Notes under the pieces: generated by a model
What the model saw: the letters and a program-made list of their open reading frames with translations, nothing else
What the model was told of the DNA's origin: nothing
Database searches by the model: none
Shown: positions 1 through 4,788 of the stretch, piece by piece
How the letters are laid out: every line of letters begins with the position of its first letter
How positions within the stretch are numbered: position 1 is the stretch's first letter
Assembly: GCA_934567115.1 (NCBI GenBank)
Contig: CAKTJA010000086.1
Coordinates: forward strand, 1-5,926
Origin: an uncultured Oscillospiraceae bacterium
GTDB taxonomy: Bacteria; Bacillota; Clostridia; Oscillospirales; Oscillospiraceae
DNA: 5,926 nucleotides
Direction: 5' to 3'
Position numbers and translations under genes: made by a program

Positions 1-51
1 GTAGTTTCTCTGCTTGCACTCGTTACATCTCAGAGTGACCTTCACGCGCAT
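1..51 (-). CDS. rpmG: 50S ribosomal protein L33, N-terminal fragment (zinc-binding type)
   Basis: Only the first 17 codons lie in the window; the gene runs off the left edge. They read MRVKVTLRCNECKQRNY, which I recognise as the start of bacterial L33, a small protein of about 50 residues in the large ribosomal subunit. The CNEC pair is the first half of the zinc ribbon found in the C+ (zinc-binding) form of L33; the second pair would lie outside. The ATG at 49-51 is fixed by a near-perfect ribosome site, AAGGAGGTG, at 57-65 on the minus strand. A promoter and a leader of about 140 nt precede it, so rpmG is probably the first gene of its transcript. In Clostridia rpmG is often followed by secE and nusG; that is expectation, as those genes are not visible here. 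Confidence 0.9.
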   Translation of the reverse strand, partial: MRVKVTLRCNECKQRNY

Positions 52-56
52 AACGG

Positions 57-65
57 CACCTCCTT
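57..65 (-). promoter_or_regulatory. Ribosome binding site of rpmG
   Basis: AAGGAGGTG, read on the minus strand, ends 5 nt before the rpmG ATG. It is an almost complete complement to the 16S rRNA 3' end and settles the start of a gene of which only 17 codons can be read. Confidence 0.85.
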
Positions 66-192
66 ATTATGGCAGTCCTCGGCATGCGAGACCGCCGATT
101 GCCTCCCTGCTCTTGAATTTAGAGCGGCTGTCCCTTTTCGGCGCGCGAAAAGCGAAAAGCGCGCACAAAAAGAAAGCCCTCCTCCACAGGTA
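66..192 (-). promoter_or_regulatory. Structured 5' leader of rpmG
   Basis: About 140 nt separate the predicted transcription start (near 192) from the rpmG ATG, long for such a small gene. Several inverted repeats lie in it. One is a two-part stem: TCGGC (79-83) pairs with GCCGA (94-98), enclosed by GGCA (71-74) with TGCC (100-103), and ends just before the ribosome site. A second is GCTCT (109-113) with AGAGC (121-125). Further upstream two hairpins compete: GCGCGC (141-146) with GCGCGC (159-164), or CTTTTCG (134-140) with CGAAAAG (146-152). Ribosomal protein operons often have autoregulatory leaders, so control through this leader is plausible. I could not assign it to a named leader family, and no classical riboswitch core was recognised. 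Confidence 0.45.
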
Positions 193-198
193 AGCAAT

Positions 199-227
199 AT
201 GGTATCACAGGACAGGCCTTCCGTCAA
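199..227 (-). promoter_or_regulatory. Sigma-A-type promoter of rpmG, extended -10
   Basis: On the minus strand the -35 box TTGACG (222-227) is followed by exactly 17 nt and the -10 box TACCAT (199-204). TGA immediately precedes the -10 box, giving an extended -10 (TGn). Five of six bases match the consensus at -35 and four of six at -10. Predicted transcription start is near 192. It lies downstream of the murA terminator candidate, so rpmG appears to be transcribed independently of murA. Confidence 0.7.
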
Positions 228-238
228 GTACTATTTTG

Positions 239-272
239 CCGTCCGAGCGGCCTTTTTGAAGGGGGCGGACGG
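239..272. repeat. Inverted repeat just upstream of the rpmG promoter
   Basis: CCGTCCG (239-245) and CGGACGG (266-272) are perfect inverted copies around a 20-nt centre, which itself contains CCTT (251-254) and AAGG (258-261). The left arm lies 11 nt upstream of the rpmG -35 box. It could be a protein-binding site, a back-up terminator for murA read-through, or a by-product of GC-rich sequence. There is no T-run after it in the murA reading direction, so a terminator is the weaker choice. Confidence 0.4.
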
Positions 273-295
273 TTCGCGGAAAAACGCGGCGCGCG

Positions 296-320
296 GGAAA
301 ACAAACGGACCCTCCGTCCG
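296..320 (-). terminator. Probable intrinsic terminator of murA
   Basis: Read on the minus strand, CGGAC (316-320) and GTCCG (306-310) form a 5-bp GC-rich stem with a 5-nt loop, followed directly by TTTGTTTT (298-305). It lies about 95 nt after the murA stop codon. The stem is short, but position, strand and T-tract all fit. The rest of the 363-nt gap 52-414 holds the rpmG promoter and leader and several GC-rich short repeats; I see no gene there. Confidence 0.5.
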
Positions 321-414
321 CGCTGTGCAGACAGAGAGTCCCGCCGGGCCGTCCGGGCCGCGGTTATGTCAAATTTCAGGGAAAGAGACGCGACTCCCGT
401 GCGGAGAGGTCCCC

Positions 415-1707
415 TCAGCCGATCTGGAGAGTGGGGACGACCTCCGCTTCCTCTGCGTAGCTGATCCTTGCGCCGAGCGAGCGGAGCTTGCCGATGATGT
501 CCTCATAGCCGCGCTCGATATACTGCACGTTGGAAATTTCGCTCACGCCGTCCGCCGCAAGGGCGGCGATCAGCATTGCCGCGCCGGCGCGAAGATCGTA
601 GGCCTGAATGTTGGCGGGCGTGAGCTTCTCCACACCCTCGACGATGGCGGTGCGCCCCTCCACGCGGATCTGCGCGCCCATGCGCGTCAGCTCGCCGACG
701 TAGCGGTAGCGGCTGTCCCATACGCCCTCGGTCACCGTGCTCGTGCCGTCGGCGAGGGAGAGGACCGTTGTGATCTGGGGCTGCATGTCCGTGGGGAAGC
801 CGGGGTAGGGAAGCGTTTTCACGTTTGCGTGGCGCAGAGGGCCGGTGCGGCGGACGATCAGCGTATCCTCCTGCTCCTCGACCTCGACGCCCATCTCCTG
901 AAGCTTCGCGGTGATGCAGTCCATATGCTTGGGAATGATCCCGCTCACGCGGACCTCTCCGCCGGCGGCGGCCACAGCCGCCATGTAGGTGCCGGCCTCG
1001 ATCTGGTCGGGGATGATGGCGTACGTGCCGCCGTGTAGCTTATCGACGCCCATCACACGGATGGTGTCGGTGCCCGCGCCCTTCACGTCCGCGCCCATGG
1101 AGTTGAGGAAGTTTGCAAGATCGACGATGTGCGGCTCCTTGGCGGCGTTCTCGATCACGGTTGCGCCGTCTGCCAGCGCGGCCGCCATCATAATATTCAT
1201 CGTCGCGCCCACGGACACCACGTCGAGATAGATGTTGGCGCCCTTCATGCGGCCGCCCTCGGCCCTGGCGCAGATGTAGTCCCCCTCCTGCACCGCGGCG
1301 CCCATGGCGGCAAAGCCCTTGACATGCTGGTCGATCGGGCGGGTCCCGCCGAAGTTGCAGCCGCCGGGCATGGAGACCTCCGCCTCTCCGAAGCGGCCGA
1401 GCAGCGCGCCGATCAGGTAGTACGAGGCGCGGATCCTGCGCGCAAGCTCCTGCGGGGCGCGGGTGGTGACGATGTGGCGGCAGTCAAGCTCCACGTCGCT
1501 TTTGTTCAGAAAACGGACCCTTGCGCCAAGCTGCTCAAGGATCTTGAGCAGGGCGGTCACGTCGCTGATCTGGGGAATGTTTTCGATGCGGCATACGCCG
1601 TCCACCAGAAGGGCGGCGGGCAGGATGGCGACGGCGGCGTTTTTCGCGCCGCTGATATGCACCTCGCCATGGAGCGGAGAACCGCCCTGAATGACATATT
1701 TTGTCAA
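415..1707 (-). CDS. murA: UDP-N-acetylglucosamine 1-carboxyvinyltransferase (MurA)
   Basis: MurA transfers enolpyruvate from phosphoenolpyruvate to UDP-N-acetylglucosamine, the first committed step of peptidoglycan synthesis, in the cytoplasm. The 430-residue product has the usual length of about 420 to 430. Seen in it: the substrate-binding K22 and N23 in SGAKNA; the catalytic loop PGGCNFGGTRPID with C117, the cysteine that fosfomycin alkylates; FPTDMQPQ with the general base D307; DLRAG near 371-375; and IERGYE near 397-402. The cysteine is present, so nothing here predicts intrinsic fosfomycin resistance. WDSRYRYVGEL replaces the more usual ENRF-type stretch, a variant I associate with clostridial MurA. 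The start is TTG at 1705-1707, chosen because it begins the conserved MurA N-terminus (TKYVIQGG) and has GAGGTG 5 nt upstream. The open frame continues upstream only as a shadow of the next gene. Many Firmicutes have two MurA copies; which one this is cannot be told. Confidence 0.96.
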   Translation of the reverse strand: MTKYVIQGGSPLHGEVHISGAKNAAVAILPAALLVDGVCRIENIPQISDVTALLKILEQLGARVRFLNKSDVELDCRHIVTTRAPQELARRIRASYYLIGALLGRFGEAEVSMPGGCNFGGTRPIDQHVKGFAAMGAAVQEGDYICARAEGGRMKGANIYLDVVSVGATMNIMMAAALADGATVIENAAKEPHIVDLANFLNSMGADVKGAGTDTIRVMGVDKLHGGTYAIIPDQIEAGTYMAAVAAAGGEVRVSGIIPKHMDCITAKLQEMGVEVEEQEDTLIVRRTGPLRHANVKTLPYPGFPTDMQPQITTVLSLADGTSTVTEGVWDSRYRYVGELTRMGAQIRVEGRTAIVEGVEKLTPANIQAYDLRAGAAMLIAALAADGVSEISNVQYIERGYEDIIGKLRSLGARISYAEEAEVVPTLQIG

Positions 1708-1712
1708 AAAAA

Positions 1713-1718
1713 CACCTC
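1713..1718 (-). promoter_or_regulatory. Ribosome binding site fixing the TTG start of murA
   Basis: GAGGTG on the minus strand is followed by five T residues and then TTG. No ATG or GTG with a ribosome site lies in frame nearby, and the protein family begins exactly here, so the weak start codon is real rather than an artefact of an open frame. Confidence 0.75.
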
Positions 1719-1806
1719 GTTTCAAGAGAGGGATCGACCGGACGGCAGCGCGCGGGCGGACGTGCCGGGTCGCTGCGTGCCGATAGTATTCACATAATAT
1801 ACCCAC

Positions 1807-1834
1807 AGTATAACAGAGAATCGAAAAAAAGCAA
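1807..1834 (-). promoter_or_regulatory. Probable murA promoter
   Basis: On the minus strand TTGCTT (1829-1834) and TATACT (1807-1812) are 16 nt apart, matching sigma-A consensus boxes at four and five of six positions. Transcription would start near 1800, giving a leader of about 93 nt. That leader has an inverted repeat, GCAGCG (1745-1750) with CGCTGC (1771-1776), of unknown role. The promoter suggests murA can be expressed apart from the GNAT and kinase-like pair upstream. Confidence 0.55.
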
Positions 1835-1851
1835 TCATTTTCTTCGGCGTT

Positions 1852-1937
1852 CCGCCGCGCGGCGGCGCGTTTTAAAAATATTTTTTTATCGAACGCCGCG
1901 CCCGCGCCCGTATTGCGCGGGGAGGGCGGCGCGTTTT
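1852..1937 (-). terminator. Terminator-like GC-rich repeats after the kinase-like gene
   Basis: After the stop codon at 1952-1954, the minus-strand transcript contains an imperfect stem, arms at 1924-1935 and 1892-1903 (AACGC paired with GCGTT, extended by GCCGC with GCGGC after a slip), then an A/T-only run around 1871-1888 and a perfect 14-bp palindrome CCGCCGCGCGGCGG (1852-1865). The T-tract is not directly behind either stem, so this is a weak intrinsic terminator at best. Read on the plus strand, the palindrome is followed by a T-rich stretch, which looks more like a terminator, but no plus-strand gene precedes it. The element may serve to insulate murA from upstream transcription. Confidence 0.35.
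1861..1937. repeat. 13-bp direct repeat in the murA upstream gap
   Basis: GGCGGCGCGTTTT occurs at 1861-1873 and again, identically, at 1925-1937, 64 bp apart. The copies form parts of the two stem structures in this gap. Thirteen exact bases in 244 nt is more than expected by chance even in GC-rich sequence, but I can assign no function. Confidence 0.6.
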
Positions 1938-1951
1938 CGCATAAGGGAGCG

Positions 1952-3682
1952 TTATCCGGCCTGCTCCCGCTCGTCCCGGAAGGCGAATTCGTTTCCCGAC
2001 AGCATGCCCTCAAGCCGCTCGCGCTCCTGTCTGCCGGCCTCCGTGCCGTTGTCGATGCTGCCGAGCCGTTCGCGGATGAGCTGCGTGTAGAACGTGCGGT
2101 ATTCGTCCCGAAGACTTTGCTGACGGCCGCGCAGAAGCTGCTCCGCCTCCCGGCGGTTTTTCGTGCCCCTGCCGTACTTGGTATCCAGCGTTTCCCGGAA
2201 CATGTCGATAAACTCGTCGGGCTGCATATTTTCCATTTTCTGAATGGATTCCAGATTTGCGTCCAGATCGAGGTCGATCCCGCCCTTGGCGAAGGCGCGG
2301 AACATGGTGTTGTAAATGGTGTCGTTGGAGTGGGGCTTAAACGTATAGGACATGTGCCGCGACCCCTCCTGCAAAAGCGTGTTGAAGGAGGCCTCCTTAT
2401 CAAAGGAAATGATGTGTCCCTCGGGCTGGTTGATGAAATTTTCGCCCTTGGTGTCGAAATTGCACAGGACCCAGTCCAGCGTATGCTCTTTCATCAGATC
2501 GTTCATGGTCGTCTGCGGCGGCGCGTTCTCGCTCAGATTTTCCTGCGCCTGCCATTTGAAAAGGTCAACGCCGCCCTCCGCCTTGCGCACCCGCTTCTGA
2601 ATGGAGCCGAGCACACGGTCGCCGTCCTTGAGGCACTGCGCGGGAATGGACAGCTCGCCTCTCAGGTACTGCTGGAGGCGCGAGGCCTCGCCGGTGACGA
2701 CTGCGCCCTCCGGCTTCGACATGCCCACGCAGTTGGTGGCCTCCTTGAAAAGCCACTCCTGCGGCTTGCCGTCCACCAGATCGTTCCGATCCTCAAACAG
2801 GTACATGGCCTTGGTGCCGCCGAGGGTGGCGCGACCGGCGTTTACCAGCTTTTTCCCGTCCAGAAGGGTGACCGCCGCGTCCTCGTGGGAGTAGGGCGAC
2901 GGCGTGCGGAATATCTTCTTGAGCGCGTCGAACTTTCCGTGGCGCTTGATCGTAGCCGCCTCTCTGTCCTTCTCCGCGCCTCCGGGCATGCAGGCCACGT
3001 CATGCTCCTTCTTGAGACGGCCCGCCTTGAGGACCTCCTCCTCCCGCTTTTCCATCAGCTTTTTCCGCTCCGTGGAGCCGAGGGGCATCTGGGCGGCCAT
3101 GGCGTGGTACGCGTCCGCTCTGGCGCGCTGGGCGTTTCTGAGTACCTCAAGCCGCTTGGCCTCGACGGAATCCTGCGGATCGGTCCCCGCAGGGGCGGGG
3201 GAGTTCTTCCGCTGCAGGGCGAGAAGGTCCACCGCCAGAAGGTCCGCCTTCTGCTGCTCGTCGATCGCCGCCAGCCGCTTATCGAGAATTGCCTTCTCGC
3301 GCTTGTACTCGCCCCTGCTCAGGGCGCTTTCACCGTCGTTCCGCCGGGCTGTGCGGAAGGCTCTGGTGCTCTCCGCGCTCTCCTCGCTGTCGGCGCTGCG
3401 CCCGGCGTCCCGGGCCTTGCGGTACTGCTTTTCCATGGACTCGCGCTTTTTCCGTTCGGACCGGGTCTCCTCGCGCACCTCGCCGGTCAAGGGCTCCGCA
3501 TCCTGTGGACGGCCCTGAAGATAGGGCGCGGAGGTCAGAAAAAACGGAAGGCTGTCATTCTGAACGGCCTGAGCGTTCTGCGCGGCGACCTGCGCGGTCG
3601 CGAGGTCCAGAGACCGTTGAAGCCCGGCCTCCAGCTGCTCCTGATGACGTTGGAGCTGTTCCTGTGTCGGTTGATTCGGCAT
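1952..3682 (-). CDS. Unrecognised protein with a kinase-like C-terminal half and a charged helical N-terminal half
   Basis: I do not recognise this 576-residue family by name. Residues 1 to about 260 are Q, E, K, R and A rich, low in hydrophobic residues and probably helical or coiled coil (for example 70-90, 124-158 and 205-228). Residues 280 to about 435 look like a kinase fold: a glycine-containing hairpin LGGTKAMYLFED (287-298), K313 in WLFKEA, E332 in GEASRLQQYL, a catalytic loop with D410, K412 and N415 in NFDTKGENFI, and D428 in SFDKEASF. The K-to-E distance is 19, D to K 2, D to N 5 and N to D 13, the same as K72, E91, D166, K168, N171 and D184 of protein kinase A. There is no HRD or DFG text, so a HipA, PI3/4-kinase-like or other atypical branch is more likely than a Hanks kinase. 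A final helical region (510-576) follows. No signal peptide or membrane segment is seen. The ATG is 4 nt after the GNAT stop, with GGGAG 9 nt upstream. Confidence 0.85.
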   Translation of the reverse strand: MPNQPTQEQLQRHQEQLEAGLQRSLDLATAQVAAQNAQAVQNDSLPFFLTSAPYLQGRPQDAEPLTGEVREETRSERKKRESMEKQYRKARDAGRSADSEESAESTRAFRTARRNDGESALSRGEYKREKAILDKRLAAIDEQQKADLLAVDLLALQRKNSPAPAGTDPQDSVEAKRLEVLRNAQRARADAYHAMAAQMPLGSTERKKLMEKREEEVLKAGRLKKEHDVACMPGGAEKDREAATIKRHGKFDALKKIFRTPSPYSHEDAAVTLLDGKKLVNAGRATLGGTKAMYLFEDRNDLVDGKPQEWLFKEATNCVGMSKPEGAVVTGEASRLQQYLRGELSIPAQCLKDGDRVLGSIQKRVRKAEGGVDLFKWQAQENLSENAPPQTTMNDLMKEHTLDWVLCNFDTKGENFINQPEGHIISFDKEASFNTLLQEGSRHMSYTFKPHSNDTIYNTMFRAFAKGGIDLDLDANLESIQKMENMQPDEFIDMFRETLDTKYGRGTKNRREAEQLLRGRQQSLRDEYRTFYTQLIRERLGSIDNGTEAGRQERERLEGMLSGNEFAFRDEREQAG

Positions 3683-3686
3683 ATGC

Positions 3687-4538
3687 TCACACTCCCATCG
3701 TATTCATGTCCCAGCAGACGGTGTAGAACCGCGCTGTGATCTCCCGCCCGGGCATCAGCGCCTCCACCAGCTTTCGGCTCTCCGGCGTGACGGCGGCGAT
3801 CCGGAGGAAGGGGACCCTGTCCGCCGCCGCCGTCAGCAGCTGCCGCAGACGGTCCGCAAGCGCGATCAGGTCGCGGGCGCAGCCGGGGCGGGCGCATGCG
3901 AAGGACAGCAGCACGTCCCCCTCCTGCCCGCGGCAGAAGAGCGCCGCGCGGACCGCGCCGCCGGCCGTCGTGCAAAGGCACAGCGGCTCCAGCATCCGCT
4001 CCCGGTCCTGCCGCAGACCGCGTATGAACTCGGCGTTATCCTCCCGCAGATTGGAGAAGAAGCACTGGCGCATGTCCTCGGGAAGGCTGTAAAACGGTTC
4101 GATGCGCAGATTGGGGGACAGGCTCCCGCGCAGCGCGACCTCCGCCAGAGCTTTGCAGGGGAAGCGGCAGATGTAATCCTCCGTTTCCGTCAGTGTGAAG
4201 TCGCCCCGCTTGACGAAAAGCTGACAGAGGGGATCGTCCCGGTCGGCGGCGCTGAACGAGGCAAGAACGGCGACGCCGTCCTCCCACGCGCTCTTGCACA
4301 GAAAATCGATCAGGCCGTTCGCGATCCCCTGCCGCCTGACGGAGGGGGAGACGGCCAGATACAGAATGTTCGCCGTCAGGTCGTCCGCCCGGAACACCAG
4401 AATGCCGCAGGCGCGTCCGTCCTTCACGGCACCGGCGGCGAAAACGCCGCGTTCGTTCAGCATCTGCCGACCCTCCGGCAGCAGAGGGAGGAAGGCGTCC
4501 ACCCCGTTTTTTGCGATCAGCCCGTATTGGATCGGCAT
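3687..4538 (-). CDS. Two-domain GNAT-family N-acetyltransferase
   Basis: GNAT enzymes move an acetyl group from acetyl-CoA to an amine. The N-terminal half (residues 1 to about 125 of 283) carries the expected order of elements: a strand with GILVFR (45-50), the strand LYLAVSPSVR (59-68) and the acetyl-CoA pyrophosphate loop RRQGIANGL (68-76, pattern RxxGxA), then a strand and helix to VKRGDF (109-114). The C-terminal half (about 140-283) looks like a second GNAT-type sheet (AVRAALFC, VLLSFACA, FLRIAAV, ARFYTVCWDM) but has no RxxGxG/A loop, so it probably does not bind the cofactor and may shape the substrate site. The substrate is unknown. ATG at 4536-4538 is chosen over the upstream in-frame GTG (4554-4556) because AAAGGTGGAG lies between them, 5 nt before the ATG. 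It is the first gene of a tight pair with the kinase-like gene. Confidence 0.88.
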   Translation of the reverse strand: MPIQYGLIAKNGVDAFLPLLPEGRQMLNERGVFAAGAVKDGRACGILVFRADDLTANILYLAVSPSVRRQGIANGLIDFLCKSAWEDGVAVLASFSAADRDDPLCQLFVKRGDFTLTETEDYICRFPCKALAEVALRGSLSPNLRIEPFYSLPEDMRQCFFSNLREDNAEFIRGLRQDRERMLEPLCLCTTAGGAVRAALFCRGQEGDVLLSFACARPGCARDLIALADRLRQLLTAAADRVPFLRIAAVTPESRKLVEALMPGREITARFYTVCWDMNTMGV

Positions 4539-4562
4539 AGTCTCTCCACCTTTCACCGATAT

Positions 4563-4596
4563 GCGGCGCGCGCCGCGCCGGGCGCGGCGAAGCCGC
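4563..4596. repeat. Two GC-rich palindromes in the GNAT 5' leader
   Basis: GCGGCGCGCGCCGC (4563-4576) is a perfect 14-bp palindrome. GCGGC (4584-4588) and GCCGC (4592-4596) form a second stem with a 3-nt loop. Both lie between the predicted GNAT transcription start (near 4609) and its ribosome site, so they would fold in the mRNA and could limit translation, or act as a DNA operator site. Confidence 0.55.
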
Positions 4597-4615
4597 TTAT
4601 TACCACTATAAAAAC

Positions 4616-4644
4616 ATTATACTACAGACCGGGCGAAAAGTCCA
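4616..4644 (-). promoter_or_regulatory. Promoter of the GNAT and kinase-like gene pair
   Basis: On the minus strand TGGACT (4639-4644) and a perfect TATAAT (4616-4621) are 17 nt apart. Transcription should begin near 4609, giving a leader of about 70 nt that contains the GC-rich palindromes. It is the only good minus-strand promoter I see ahead of the pair. Confidence 0.65.
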
Positions 4645-4690
4645 TTGCAATCTTTCACTGCATCGGACGCAGGAAAAATTTCAAAAATCC

Positions 4691-4719
4691 TTGTAAAGGG
4701 AGGCGGAAAATGGTAAAAT
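4691..4719 (+). promoter_or_regulatory. Promoter of the M50 protease and scpA genes, extended -10
   Basis: TTGTAA (4691-4696) and TAAAAT (4714-4719) are 17 nt apart, and TGG before the -10 box gives an extended -10. Each box differs from consensus at one or two bases. Transcription would start near 4726, about 63 nt before the protease ATG. The short leader has a perfect hairpin, GCGGA (4743-4747) with TCCGC (4751-4755). The 250-nt divergent region 4539-4788 is otherwise without a clear gene. Confidence 0.55.
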
Positions 4720-4787
4720 CAAAATATATGCGGCCTTGCGCGGCGGAACGTCCGCGTGAAGGCTTTATCGGAAGAGGCTTCATTTAA
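4710..4787 (+). CDS. Possible 25-codon upstream ORF before the M50 protease
   Basis: An ATG at 4710 opens a 25-residue frame beginning MVKSKYMRPCAAER and ending in TAA at 4785-4787, one base before the protease ATG. AAGGGAGG (4696-4703) lies 6 nt before its ATG, a much better ribosome site than that of the protease, which would suit translational coupling. Against it, the best plus-strand promoter (TTGTAA to TAAAAT) overlaps this ribosome site and would start transcription inside the frame, and I see no good promoter further upstream. The peptide is basic and resembles nothing I know. Either the promoter or this ORF is a chance pattern. Confidence 0.22.
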   Translation: MVKSKYMRPCAAERPREGFIGRGFI

Positions 4788-4788
4788 T

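Noticed and set aside
42..227. A 61-codon minus-strand frame in the rpmG leader
   Set aside because: It begins inside the rpmG promoter, upstream of the predicted transcription start, overlaps the rpmG start in another frame and has no ribosome site.
52..414. A tRNA or other RNA gene in the murA-rpmG gap
   Set aside because: I looked for a cloverleaf, a T-loop GTTCGA-type motif and a CCA end and found none; the structure present is better explained as an mRNA leader and a terminator.
199..1038. A 279-codon plus-strand open frame over the gap and the end of murA
   Set aside because: It is antisense to the certain murA gene; its composition is typical of a shadow frame and its start lies inside the rpmG promoter.
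1852..1888. A plus-strand intrinsic terminator (palindrome followed by a T-rich stretch)
   Set aside because: No plus-strand gene precedes it. It could matter only for antisense transcription, so it was described with the minus-strand repeats and not called separately.
1708..2403. A 232-codon upstream extension of the murA frame
   Set aside because: It runs through the murA promoter and over the end of the kinase-like gene in another frame. MurA homologues start at the TTG at 1705-1707, which has its own ribosome site.
1913..3739. A 608-codon open frame on the plus strand covering the kinase-like gene
   Set aside because: It is the antisense shadow of a GC-rich gene: leucine, glycine and arginine rich, with no recognisable motif and no clear ribosome site. 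The minus-strand frame has a ribosome site, an operon neighbour and ordered catalytic-type motifs.
3535..3981. A 148-codon minus-strand frame across the GNAT and kinase-like junction
   Set aside because: It overlaps both genes out of frame and its product is arginine, glycine and proline rich without motifs.
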